Origin: Flavobacteriaceae bacterium
Lineage (GTDB): Bacteria; Bacteroidota; Bacteroidia; Flavobacteriales; Flavobacteriaceae
Reading direction: 5' to 3'
Length of the DNA: 64,000 nt
Assembly: GCA_028284005.1 (NCBI GenBank)
Contig: JANQSO010000002.1
Coordinates: 124,001-188,000 of the forward strand
A model generated the notes under the pieces. That model saw only the letters and a program-made list of their open reading frames with translations. It had not been told where the DNA came from and ran no database searches. Positions 25,212-33,426 of this stretch are shown piece after piece (position 1 is the first letter of the stretch; every line of letters begins with the position of its first letter). A program made the translations under genes and the position numbers.

Positions 25212-25757
25212 TCAGAATCTATTTTTAATGGGTTTTGCGGGACTTCCCAAACATATTTTTCCTTCAGGCAGATCTTTGAACACACTGCTCCTGGCTCCTA
25301 CTACCGTTGCATCTCCAATTGTTATATTGGGGGCAACATATACATCGGTTGCCAGCCAACATCGATCACCAATGGTGATCTTTTGAGAATAAATGGTGAA
25401 GCTTTCCGATTGATAATCGTGTGTTCCCGTACAGAGGTAGCATCTTTGTGATATCACAGCGTTCTCACCAATCTCGATCTCTCCTAAAGTATATAAGACC
25501 ACATCATCACCGATCCAGCTGTAATCCCCTATTTCCAATTTCCAGGGGTAGGTGATGCTCACACTGGGCCTTATAATGACATTCCTGCCAATCTGCGCTC
25601 CAAAAGAGCGCAATAAAAAACGTCTCCATCCATATAAAAACTGGGGAGACCATCTAAATAGTGTTGCTTGCACGATCCGCCATAGCTGTACACTTATCTT
25701 AGACCTTCCCCTAAAGTCCTTGGGAGTCTTATATTTTGACAGATTTTGAAAATCCAT
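25212..25757 (-). CDS. wcaF: WcaF-like sugar O-acetyltransferase
   Basis: A 181-residue left-handed beta-helix acetyltransferase. An N-terminal helical segment is followed by hexapeptide repeats (IGRNVIIRPSVSITYP, IGDYSWIGDDVVLYT, IGENAVISQ, IGDRCWLATDVYVAPNITIG) and the closing LGSPAKPIKN typical of WcaF. It acetylates a sugar hydroxyl using acetyl-CoA, giving an O-acetylated polymer. It is the first gene of the operon running to wcaJ and has its own promoter, divergent from the leucine-rich-repeat gene. Confidence 0.92.
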   Translation of the reverse strand: MDFQNLSKYKTPKDFRGRSKISVQLWRIVQATLFRWSPQFLYGWRRFLLRSFGAQIGRNVIIRPSVSITYPWKLEIGDYSWIGDDVVLYTLGEIEIGENAVISQRCYLCTGTHDYQSESFTIYSQKITIGDRCWLATDVYVAPNITIGDATVVGARSSVFKDLPEGKICLGSPAKPIKNRF

Positions 25758-25792
25758 AGGTTGTGGTTGATGCTATAAATAATAACAATTGG

Positions 25793-25824
25793 CAAAGATA
25801 CATAATAGTAAAGGCGCAAACAAA
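25793..25824 (-). promoter_or_regulatory. Promoter of the wcaF-wcaI-ugd-uxs-wzy-wcaJ operon
   Basis: On the minus strand TTTG (25824-25821), 20 nt, TATCTTTG (25800-25793), then 35 nt to the wcaF ATG. A second TTTG at 25820-25817 gives a 16-nt spacing. Confidence 0.65.
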
Positions 25825-25890
25825 ATACTTAGCTATAACTGGTGTGTTTAGAACTACATTTTGTAACTTTAGATATATTATTCATTTGCT

Positions 25891-27507
25891 ATGAAAAAAT
25901 TATACTTCTTGCTATGCCTTTTTTTTACAATACCTCTGGTACAGGCTCAAATTGTTAATATCCCGGATGATAATTTTAGATTTGCATTATTGAATCATGA
26001 ATGGCCAACTATTGATACTAATGGAGATAACCAAATACAAGTAAGTGAAGCTGAGGCTGTTCATGGTAAACTAAAGCTTTATAATAAAGGCATACAGTCT
26101 TTAGAAGGCATACAATATTTCATCAATATTGAAGAATTACTCTGTCATGACAATCAATTAACCAGCCTTGATGTAACGCAAATTCCAACTCTCAAAAAGC
26201 TGTGGTGTCATGAAAATAATATTACAAGTCTCGATATTACACAAAATATTAATCTTGAAGAATTAAGCTGTAGCAGAAATCAATTAGATTTTTTGGATGT
26301 CACTAAAAATCTAAATCTCAAAATACTGTCTTGTTATAATAACAATTTGACAAGTATTGATGTATCTCAAAATTCGGACTTAGAAACGTTTTACATCTTT
26401 GATAATCCATTAACCAGCCTTGATGTAACGCAAAACACAAACCTTAAAAATCTATGGTGTGTTCGTAATGGATTAACAAGTATTGATGTGTCCCAAAACC
26501 TTCTTTTGGAAGAATTATATTGTCACGGAAATCAATTAGTGGCATTAGATGTATCTCAGAATTTATCTTTAAAGGACCTAAGGTGTTATGATAATCAATT
26601 AACCAATTTATCGCTTCAAAATCCGGCTCTTCAAAGATTAGAATGCAACAATAATCTATTAACTATCCTGGATGTGTCTCAATGCCAGGGTCTATTAACT
26701 TTGGATTGTTATGAAAACCAATTAACAAGCTTAATCACACAAAATCCGGCTCTGGAAAAAATAGATTGCCAGGATAATCAACTAACAGTGCTCGATGTAT
26801 CTCAAAACCCTAATCTTAAAGAATTGATCAGTAACAAAAACCTGCTGACCAGTTTAGACGTCTCTGATTGTTCGAACCTTCGCTGGCTAAACTGTAATGA
26901 TAATCAATTGGCAAGCCTGGATATAGCTTCAAATACAAATCTCTATTATTTGTATTGTAATCAAAATCAACTTACAAGTCTATATCCTCGTTTTAATACA
27001 AGGCTAAGATTAATAGAATGTGAAAACAACCTTTTAACTGAACTAGATCTTAGGCATAATCTTAATTTAAGAACATTAAATTGTAAAAACAATGACCTTT
27101 TAGGTTTAAACCTTAGAAGTAGCCGCAATGATCTGTTGTCTTCCATGAAGGCCATTAATAATCCTGATTTGCCCTGCATACAGGTAGAAGATGTGGAATA
27201 TGCAAATAACCACCCTAATTGGGAAAAGGATGTTTCTGCCATATATGCACAAGACTGTAACTTCTTTGGAATAGAAGAGTTTGAAGGTATATATATTACA
27301 CTATACCCCAATCCCGCAAAAGACGTCTTAAACATCACAAGTAATGAGCCCTTTGAAACATTAGAGATTTATTCTCTACAAGGTGCTGTTGTTAAAGAAG
27401 CTGCTTACGTACAGGAAATAAATGTTTCCGAATTACCAACAGGTCTGTATTTTATACAACTTGCTGTGAATGGAAAAACAGTTACTAAGAAGTTTGTGAA
27501 ACAGTAG
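25891..27507 (+). CDS. Secreted leucine-rich-repeat protein with EF-hand-like loop and T9SS sorting domain
   Basis: A 538-residue protein. A signal peptide (MKKLYFLLCLFFTIPLVQAQ) is followed by VNIPDDNFR and a canonical calcium loop DTNGDNQIQVSE (residues 43-54). About 16 leucine-rich repeats of roughly 21 residues follow (about 65-410, consensus LxxLxCxxNQLTSLDVSQN), many with a Cys at the LxC position. The C-terminal type A sorting domain (about 465-538) contains LYPNPAKDVLNI, LPTGLYFIQL and a KKFVKQ end. It should be exported by the T9SS and attached to, or released from, the cell surface, with binding or adhesion as the likely role. It lies between two polysaccharide operons and its 3' end overlaps a convergent gene by 23 bp. 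Confidence 0.9.
   Translation: MKKLYFLLCLFFTIPLVQAQIVNIPDDNFRFALLNHEWPTIDTNGDNQIQVSEAEAVHGKLKLYNKGIQSLEGIQYFINIEELLCHDNQLTSLDVTQIPTLKKLWCHENNITSLDITQNINLEELSCSRNQLDFLDVTKNLNLKILSCYNNNLTSIDVSQNSDLETFYIFDNPLTSLDVTQNTNLKNLWCVRNGLTSIDVSQNLLLEELYCHGNQLVALDVSQNLSLKDLRCYDNQLTNLSLQNPALQRLECNNNLLTILDVSQCQGLLTLDCYENQLTSLITQNPALEKIDCQDNQLTVLDVSQNPNLKELISNKNLLTSLDVSDCSNLRWLNCNDNQLASLDIASNTNLYYLYCNQNQLTSLYPRFNTRLRLIECENNLLTELDLRHNLNLRTLNCKNNDLLGLNLRSSRNDLLSSMKAINNPDLPCIQVEDVEYANNHPNWEKDVSAIYAQDCNFFGIEEFEGIYITLYPNPAKDVLNITSNEPFETLEIYSLQGAVVKEAAYVQEINVSELPTGLYFIQLAVNGKTVTKKFVKQ
26110..27130 (+). repeat. In-gene tandem leucine-rich-repeat array (about 63-nt period)
   Basis: About 16 degenerate units of roughly 21 codons encode the LxxLxCxxNxL repeat of the secreted protein. 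The protein pattern is conserved while DNA identity between units is only moderate, except a few near-identical stretches (AACCAGCCTTGATGTAACGC at 26160 and again near 26410). Confidence 0.75.
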
Positions 27508-28261
27508 TGATTTCGGCTATATCCCTTTTATTGAATATTTGCAGCTTCCCATCGATCGTATAGTCTGTAATAGGTACATTATTGGCTTCAAAATATTCCT
27601 TGCTCAATTGATATAGCTTTTCACTTGTATCCAGGTCCGGTATGCCCCAGAACTGCCCTTTAAAATAGTCTTTGCTGAAGTGATTTTCGTCATCACCTTC
27701 CATTTTATAGACTTCCTTATCCTTATTGAAGTTAAAACTATGGTCCAGACCAACTATATTTACATCCCTGGGCTCCAAATAAGCCGCTATCTGCAATGCT
27801 AAGAAAGTTACTGTACATCCGGAAGAAATTTTCTTTTCGATGTCCTTATTGACCTTAAATTCATCTTTTAAATTCAGAAAGAAAACATTATCTCTTTTTT
27901 TGACCCCTAAATAGTAGGCCTTTACGGGTACAAGTAACATACTATCTGTAGTATTAAAAAATTCCTTGTTCTGTTTTAATACCAGGCCATTGGTGCATAC
28001 TATAATTTCGGGCCTCCAGGAAGTTTTTTCGTAGATTAGATTGATCTTGTTCATCCCTATGGAAACCTTATCTATTGCATTTAAGGGGGTTTTATTTAAA
28101 CTGGGGCCATTGCAAACCAACAGTATCGACTTGTTAAAATAAGGGGTAAGCAAGTCCCATTTATTTTTTCGGGATAAGAAAGCGTTGTACAATATCCTAT
28201 CAATAATGCTCCGTGGATAGTGGGTATATACCCTAAGAAAGTTCAGCAACTTTTCTTTCAT
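27485..28261 (-). CDS. MptE/DUF115-like or GT42 (Cst-like) putative glycosyltransferase
   Basis: A 258-residue soluble protein. Key features are a nucleotide-sugar-type loop LLVCNGPSLNKT (residues 47-58), a following SIGMNKINLIYEKTSW segment, and later SSGCTVTFLALQIAAYL leading into DVNIVGLDHSF. This order (NGPSL, then SG.....A...A.., then hydrophobic strand ending D) is shared by MptE/MAF_flag10 (DUF115) proteins and by GT42 sialyltransferases, both tied to CMP-sugars or pterin substrates. It is the last gene of the second polysaccharide operon, overlapping the upstream polymerase gene by 29 bp, and is the only glycosyltransferase-like protein there. ATG 28261 is preferred over a TTG 9 nt upstream. 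A CMP-sugar transferase role is inference. Confidence 0.6.
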   Translation of the reverse strand: MKEKLLNFLRVYTHYPRSIIDRILYNAFLSRKNKWDLLTPYFNKSILLVCNGPSLNKTPLNAIDKVSIGMNKINLIYEKTSWRPEIIVCTNGLVLKQNKEFFNTTDSMLLVPVKAYYLGVKKRDNVFFLNLKDEFKVNKDIEKKISSGCTVTFLALQIAAYLEPRDVNIVGLDHSFNFNKDKEVYKMEGDDENHFSKDYFKGQFWGIPDLDTSEKLYQLSKEYFEANNVPITDYTIDGKLQIFNKRDIAEITTVSQTS

Positions 28262-29411
28262 TCTTAACAATTATAAGTGAGACTAATGCAATAAAAAACA
28301 AGGTGGGTTCAAAAGAATAAAATGTAGGTATGGATTCTGTAGTTCCCATCAACAAGATCATGACCATCAAAATTGTAATTATATACGATTTTAAACTAAT
28401 CATATATCTCAATAATTTATAAATAAGCCCCAAAATTATAATAATACCAACAATTCCAAAATCGATCATACATTGAAAAATAAAATTATGTGCGGTCTGG
28501 AGCCTTTGTTTGTCAAAAGACTCTTTTACAGAGTCCAGCATATTTGTTTCAAAACCATTGATCCCATACCCAAAAATCACCCTTAGATCACTCACAATAA
28601 CCTTTAGTGCTTCTCCAATGATGTCTATTCTTGAAATCACCTCTCCCGTTTTCTCTCCCGGTCTTTTAATAGCATCAAACAGAGATGTTCCATAGAAAAC
28701 ATACATAAAAGCTATTAATAAGACACTTAGGCCTAACCAGTATTTCTTCAAATAATAAATTATTCTTGTCAATGAAACCCAATAAATAAATGAAAATAGT
28801 ACTGTAAAGAATAGAATCAATCGTGAGTCCGCTAAAATAAGCATAAATATGTAAAAGCCATAGATAATTGCGTGTACTAACTTCTTGGGTGTTGTTTTAA
28901 TGAAATAAAGTGCTATCAAGGCATTTAAGGCCAATTGTGAGGTGAAAATATTTGCGCCGGAAGATAACGGGAAATAAATTCTATAGCCAAAAACACCAAA
29001 CATCCCCATGATACTATTGATCCCCCTCTGCTGATCGGAAAAATACAATACGTAAAATATATAATTGGAAATATTATATATTAAAAAAGTAATTAGTAAA
29101 TATCGTAAAGCCTGGTTAATCGTTTTGTTCTTAAAATAGGTTAGCGTGAATACAAACCATATCCAAAAGGTTAGTAAAACGGCAACATCCCTAATATAGA
29201 CTTCGCCGAAAATAAGCCCATGGACCATCACGGCAATAATTGTTACAAATGAATAAAAAGTATACTTTGGAATTTTATTGATCCGTTTTAAAGGAGTTCT
29301 TTTAATGATCGAAAAGGCAATCAGGGCAAATACAACAATGAACCACACTATTTTTTGTGATCCTTCCAGATAGGCAACAATTCTCAATAAAAGTAAAAAT
29401 AAGTAGATCAC
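28233..29411 (-). CDS. O-antigen polymerase/ligase family protein (Wzy/WaaL-like)
   Basis: A 392-residue membrane protein with about ten helices. The outer loop (about 250-300) contains SDLRVIFGYGINGFETN and is followed by QTAHNFIFQCMIDFGIVGI, the Wzy_C signature (G-x-G then HN...G..G). It would polymerise repeat units or ligate polymer at the periplasmic face. It starts with GTG overlapping the flippase stop (GTGA, 4 bp) and overlaps the MptE-like gene downstream. Together with the larger 30642-32498 protein it gives this operon two members of the family; which is polymerase and which ligase is not decided by sequence. Confidence 0.82.
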   Translation of the reverse strand: MIYLFLLLLRIVAYLEGSQKIVWFIVVFALIAFSIIKRTPLKRINKIPKYTFYSFVTIIAVMVHGLIFGEVYIRDVAVLLTFWIWFVFTLTYFKNKTINQALRYLLITFLIYNISNYIFYVLYFSDQQRGINSIMGMFGVFGYRIYFPLSSGANIFTSQLALNALIALYFIKTTPKKLVHAIIYGFYIFMLILADSRLILFFTVLFSFIYWVSLTRIIYYLKKYWLGLSVLLIAFMYVFYGTSLFDAIKRPGEKTGEVISRIDIIGEALKVIVSDLRVIFGYGINGFETNMLDSVKESFDKQRLQTAHNFIFQCMIDFGIVGIIIILGLIYKLLRYMISLKSYIITILMVMILLMGTTESIPTFYSFEPTLFFIALVSLIIVKNERKVAELS

Positions 29412-30664
29412 CGTATTTTATAATAATTTAGTAGTGCAAATCCTCCCTGGATCAATACAAAAATAGTCATGATCAATAACAGCCAAAACTGTTCGTTAAT
29501 TGATGGGATCATAATAGGCAATGTGAACACTATCGCCATAACAATGTATTGAATATAATTCAATTTAATAATATTGGAAAATAATTTATTATAAATTAAA
29601 ATGAACACAAAAGGCTGTACAATTGCAAAGAGTACAGCGGCCAAAGATACTTTAATTAATAACATTCCATATTCCGAATATTTTTCGAAAAACCATAATA
29701 ATATCTGATCGTTAAGCATTGTAAATACAATAAGTAATGCAATAATAAAAGGAGCAAGGGTCTTGACCATTCTTCTATACATTTTGTTGAAAAATGACCT
29801 GGTGATTATTTCATCGCTTTTAACGGTAATCTTAGACTGAAACCCGGATACTACAGAAATTGTCAACAGGCTAAATACATTGTAAAACTGATACATTATA
29901 TGAGCATATGCCACAAACAGGTCTCCAAAATATATTTGTCCTAAATACCTAACCCCAAAATTTGAAAGCACTTCATTCCCCCTCAAAATAGTATAGTTTA
30001 AGCCTAATTTAAAGTCTTTAATGGAAAAATCCCTAAAACTAATCCCGTAGGAATTTATAGAAAGGTCAAACTTTCGTTTAAAAAGTATAAGGCATACAAC
30101 AGCAGTTATTATCAATGATATCAATAACATGAGCATTACTACAAAAATGTCATTATAATAATAGAGGCCACAAATGCTCGTAACAAAGAATAAGAGATAG
30201 AATAAGAAGTCTTCAATAAAAATTGACAAAAACAAATTGTTGTCTGCTTTCGCAAATTCTGATAAGTTCCTAATAACCACATAACACAGTAAACAGGGTA
30301 TAAAAATAATTGCGACCCAGATTTCTTCAAATAAAAATAAGGATGCAATAAAGAAGATTACGCTAAAAGAAATACATGTTAAAATGATATTGGCCGACAC
30401 ACTCTTTGGCCATTTCCCCTTATTAATTAAATAATCCCGAACCTTATCGAAATAAATGATATACAAATTATTTGAAGAATAAAATGTAAACATCCTGAGG
30501 CTGGCCCAGATGACCGCAAAATCCGCGAAGTCCTTAATAGAAAGCTTAAATGAAAAGAAGGATAGTAAAATTAAAAACAATACCCGCCCAAAAGACTTAC
30601 CAAACAAATTGATGAGCCCCAGGTTTTGTGTAATTCTGTTTTTATACTTCTCTGGTAGTTTCAT
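29408..30664 (-). CDS. Lipid-linked oligosaccharide flippase (Wzx-like)
   Basis: A 418-residue protein with about 12 membrane helices and basic cytoplasmic loops, starting MKLPEKYKNRITQNLGLINLFGKSFGRV. The spacing of helices and the FADFAVIWASLRMFTFYSS segment near residue 45 fit polysaccharide-export flippases of the MATE-like superfamily. It would move undecaprenyl-linked repeat units to the periplasm for the neighbouring Wzy-like enzymes. It overlaps the upstream gene by 23 bp and the downstream gene by 4 bp, so all three membrane proteins are translated in a coupled way. Similarity is structural rather than motif-based, hence moderate certainty. Confidence 0.8.
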   Translation of the reverse strand: MKLPEKYKNRITQNLGLINLFGKSFGRVLFLILLSFFSFKLSIKDFADFAVIWASLRMFTFYSSNNLYIIYFDKVRDYLINKGKWPKSVSANIILTCISFSVIFFIASLFLFEEIWVAIIFIPCLLCYVVIRNLSEFAKADNNLFLSIFIEDFLFYLLFFVTSICGLYYYNDIFVVMLMLLISLIITAVVCLILFKRKFDLSINSYGISFRDFSIKDFKLGLNYTILRGNEVLSNFGVRYLGQIYFGDLFVAYAHIMYQFYNVFSLLTISVVSGFQSKITVKSDEIITRSFFNKMYRRMVKTLAPFIIALLIVFTMLNDQILLWFFEKYSEYGMLLIKVSLAAVLFAIVQPFVFILIYNKLFSNIIKLNYIQYIVMAIVFTLPIMIPSINEQFWLLLIMTIFVLIQGGFALLNYYKIR

Positions 30665-32498
30665 CTTTGGAATTTGTTGTGAAAAGTATAAATAACATCA
30701 TAGAAATAAACATTAATCCCCAATGTCTTGCCAGAATGTTTTCAGTTAAGAAGTTTAAACCAATAACAATCACAAAAGTTAATTGCAAAATATTACGGTT
30801 CTTAAAGGATATATACAATAATAATAATAAGCTTATAACAAACCCTAATAAACATATAACTCCTCCCGAAAGCAGAAAGAACAGATAGTTGTTATGGGTG
30901 TTCAATTTTTCAGAGATTACATAATCTATTAACTCAAAATTGTTTTTTACGTATGCCGTTGGCATTTGTGCTTCTTCAATTTGGGCTCCCCATAGGAGTA
31001 TTTCTTTTGCGCTGGATTTATAGATATAATCTGCATTTTCATTTGAAATTCCTATTATCACCAGTGCAGAATCAACATTTGTAACTGTAATCGAGCATCT
31101 ATACCATTCACCCATCGCCGGAGTAATTCTTGCCTCGGTAATACCCTCTCCCTTTGCCTTTATGGTTCCTTCCATCAAATTAAATGTAGCCCTATGAGGC
31201 AATTCTCCTAATCTTAAAATAAGGTAATTAGCGGAACCTTTTTTAGCAAAAACTGAAAATGTATAGGTTCGATTTTTGTCCAGTAAAATATCTGTAGACA
31301 AATTATGTGAAGCGGCTATTTCATTGTTCTGTTCAATAAGCCGGTCTGCATTCTTCTTTTGGTCAGGGGACAATTCTGAATTTGGCACAATCTCAATATT
31401 GTTTCTAAACCAGTAATCACTGTTGAATTGTTCGTTGTAAAGAAGTATATTTTTTGTTTTATTGACACTCAATCTTTCTTTAAGTTCATTGTGCAATGTA
31501 GCTTGTGCGTCTCCAATCCCATATCCAAAGATAATTTCACTCGCTGTAGCTCTTTTCCATAAATTGGAAACCGATTTGTATATCTCTACCCGCGCATCAT
31601 TGTCTTCAACAGATTCTTGATATACAACTGATCTAATAAAATTAAACCCCTTTACAACTCCTATATCTTTAGACTTATAAAAAACTCCTGTCAAAAGAAC
31701 CCCTAATACAATAGTCCCCGGGACTAAAAATTTCTTTAGCTTCAACCTGCTTTTGTTTGCCTTACCCCACCCAAAAAGGATAATACAAATGAACAGAGCT
31801 AGTACATTAGGAAATGAAAAGGTATATAAAATTAAAAGCAGGAAATAAAAAAAGAAAAATAGATATAACAAGCTTTTCTTTTTATGCTTATTAAAGCATC
31901 GTGTGGATTCCCGCAAGGCAAATATTGCCGAAATCACAAACCCCATCGAAAAATATGGTTTGTGAATAAATAGGATATCTTCTAAAAAAGTTCCCAGAAT
32001 TACTTCATTCAATACAAACTGAACTTTATCGTAATTCAATAAAAAATTACTGCTGTTTATTCCCTCCAGCCCAATTATATCCTTATTTAGCACATACATT
32101 GCGGCCAAGAAAACGGAATATAGAAAATTGACCCCTAAAAACACATTGAGGACCGTGTCCCTTATTGAACTACTGATCTTAGGTCTAAAAAAAATGATCA
32201 CAAAAGGGACAATAAAAAGCGGTATTAATTGCATTGTCTTTTCTAATCCATAGCCTATATCTGTAGAATAAAAAGAAGAAAGTAATAATATTGTGAAAAA
32301 TGAAGTGGCTGCCAGAAACAGTTTTATATTAGAAGCTGTAAAAAGGTACGTACCCCTTTTTACAGAGAAATAGACACTAACAACACAAGATGTTATTAAA
32401 ATAATTGAAGAGTAATTAAATTTTAATAATGGATAAAATGCTAATAATGAAAATAATATGTAAAGTAAATTGAATTTACTTTTTAGAACTTGCTTCAT
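30642..32498 (-). CDS. O-antigen polymerase/ligase with carbohydrate-binding-like domain inserted in the main outer loop
   Basis: A 618-residue protein, much longer than ordinary Wzy/WaaL proteins (about 400). Residues 1-300 are membrane helices and the start of the outer loop; EIIFGYGIGDAQATLHNEL (321-339) and LNTHNNYLFFLLSGG (532-546) are the two halves of the Wzy_C signature. Between them, residues about 346-520 form a beta-rich segment of the kind seen in phage tail-spike and LamG-like carbohydrate-binding modules: NILLYNEQF..W, RTYTFSVFAKKGS, GEWYRCSITVTN, ILLWGAQIEEAQMPTAY. Three more helices follow. The insert should face the periplasm and could bind growing polymer or acceptor. It overlaps its neighbours by about 23 bp on both sides. 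Confidence 0.85.
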   Translation of the reverse strand: MKQVLKSKFNLLYILFSLLAFYPLLKFNYSSIILITSCVVSVYFSVKRGTYLFTASNIKLFLAATSFFTILLLSSFYSTDIGYGLEKTMQLIPLFIVPFVIIFFRPKISSSIRDTVLNVFLGVNFLYSVFLAAMYVLNKDIIGLEGINSSNFLLNYDKVQFVLNEVILGTFLEDILFIHKPYFSMGFVISAIFALRESTRCFNKHKKKSLLYLFFFFYFLLLILYTFSFPNVLALFICIILFGWGKANKSRLKLKKFLVPGTIVLGVLLTGVFYKSKDIGVVKGFNFIRSVVYQESVEDNDARVEIYKSVSNLWKRATASEIIFGYGIGDAQATLHNELKERLSVNKTKNILLYNEQFNSDYWFRNNIEIVPNSELSPDQKKNADRLIEQNNEIAASHNLSTDILLDKNRTYTFSVFAKKGSANYLILRLGELPHRATFNLMEGTIKAKGEGITEARITPAMGEWYRCSITVTNVDSALVIIGISNENADYIYKSSAKEILLWGAQIEEAQMPTAYVKNNFELIDYVISEKLNTHNNYLFFLLSGGVICLLGFVISLLLLLYISFKNRNILQLTFVIVIGLNFLTENILARHWGLMFISMMLFILFTTNSKDETTREV

Positions 32499-33426
32499 TT
32501 ATCATTCTTATTAAATTTCTTACAGCCATTGTTCCTTGCTTCTCAACACTTTGATATGTTCTTGAACCCACATGGGGTGTTATGATAATATTTTCAATTC
32601 CTCTTAGCACTTCGTTTTCCAAAATAGGTTCTGTTTCCAGAACATCTGCCAAGTAGCCTCTAATCTTTTTTTCTTTTAGCCCTTCAACAATGGCTTGGGC
32701 ATCTACCAATTTTCCTCTTGCCGTATTAATTATAACAGGTGTCTTTTTCAGCCTATTAAAAATGACGTTCCTGTTTATTAAATGCTCCGTTTCTTGTGTG
32801 TGTGGTACATGTAAGCTTATAAAATCGGCTTTCTGAAATATTTCATCAATATCCTTTACAAAGCTAATATCATTATAGCTGTTAAGGAAAGCTTCATCTT
32901 TAAACACATCGTATGCTATTACATGAAGGCCCAAAGCATGTGACCTTTTTGCAAGTTCTTTTCCAATAGCTCCAAGGCCAATAATTCCTATCGTCTGGCC
33001 ATAAACCTCTCTCCCAATCCATCTTTTCCAACTACCCTCCTGGGTACTTATATGCTGCAGATGAATGTTTTTTTCGAAAGTTAATACTAGCGCCAATACA
33101 TGTTCAGCCACAGAAACTTGATTTACTCCCGGACAATTTGAGACCGGAATTCCAAGTTCGCGGCAAGCATTCAAATCTATTTTATCTAATCCTACACCAT
33201 ATTTAGAAATAAACTTCAGTTTTCCTTCCTTTCCTTTCTTTAGTACTGCAGAGGTATACTCATCATCTCCGCAGATCACAGCATCGTACTCTTGTATTAT
33301 GGGCAGCAAAACGTCTTCTGAAACAGGGCCTCTCAGCACATCAACCGAAAATCCTTGACTATTTAAAAGTTTTTGATGGTCTCCGGGAGTGTCTTGAAAA
33401 GATGTTGATGTTAATAATATTCTCAT
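32476..33426 (-). CDS. D-2-hydroxyacid dehydrogenase (phosphoglycerate dehydrogenase-like)
   Basis: A 316-residue NAD-dependent enzyme with the full catalytic set of the D-isomer 2-hydroxyacid dehydrogenases: Rossmann loop GIIGLGAIGKELAKR (around residue 147), arginine in NTARGKLVD (around 233), glutamate in DVLETEPI (around 260) and histidine in ITPHVGSRT (around 283). It lacks the C-terminal ACT domain of SerA, so it is probably not the serine-pathway enzyme. It lies in the cassette with an aldolase and a CMP-sugar synthetase-like enzyme, 4-bp overlap with the HAD gene, and probably oxidises or reduces a sugar-acid intermediate. The substrate is unknown. Confidence 0.85.
   Translation of the reverse strand: MRILLTSTSFQDTPGDHQKLLNSQGFSVDVLRGPVSEDVLLPIIQEYDAVICGDDEYTSAVLKKGKEGKLKFISKYGVGLDKIDLNACRELGIPVSNCPGVNQVSVAEHVLALVLTFEKNIHLQHISTQEGSWKRWIGREVYGQTIGIIGLGAIGKELAKRSHALGLHVIAYDVFKDEAFLNSYNDISFVKDIDEIFQKADFISLHVPHTQETEHLINRNVIFNRLKKTPVIINTARGKLVDAQAIVEGLKEKKIRGYLADVLETEPILENEVLRGIENIIITPHVGSRTYQSVEKQGTMAVRNLIRMINEASSKK

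Noticed and set aside
25208-25285. GTG at 25285 as start of the WcaI-like glycosyltransferase
   Set aside because: It would put 26 extra residues inside wcaF before the conserved ITLIGLNFYPEDTAIG start; TTG 25207 just after the wcaF stop fits better.
26110-27130. About 63-nt periodic repeats that could be taken for a CRISPR array
   Set aside because: The repeats are in frame, degenerate at DNA level and encode a leucine-rich-repeat protein; no unique spacers of constant length.
26967-27338. A 123-codon minus-strand open frame opposite the leucine-rich-repeat gene
   Set aside because: Shadow of the repeat region; no homology-like pattern and no start context.
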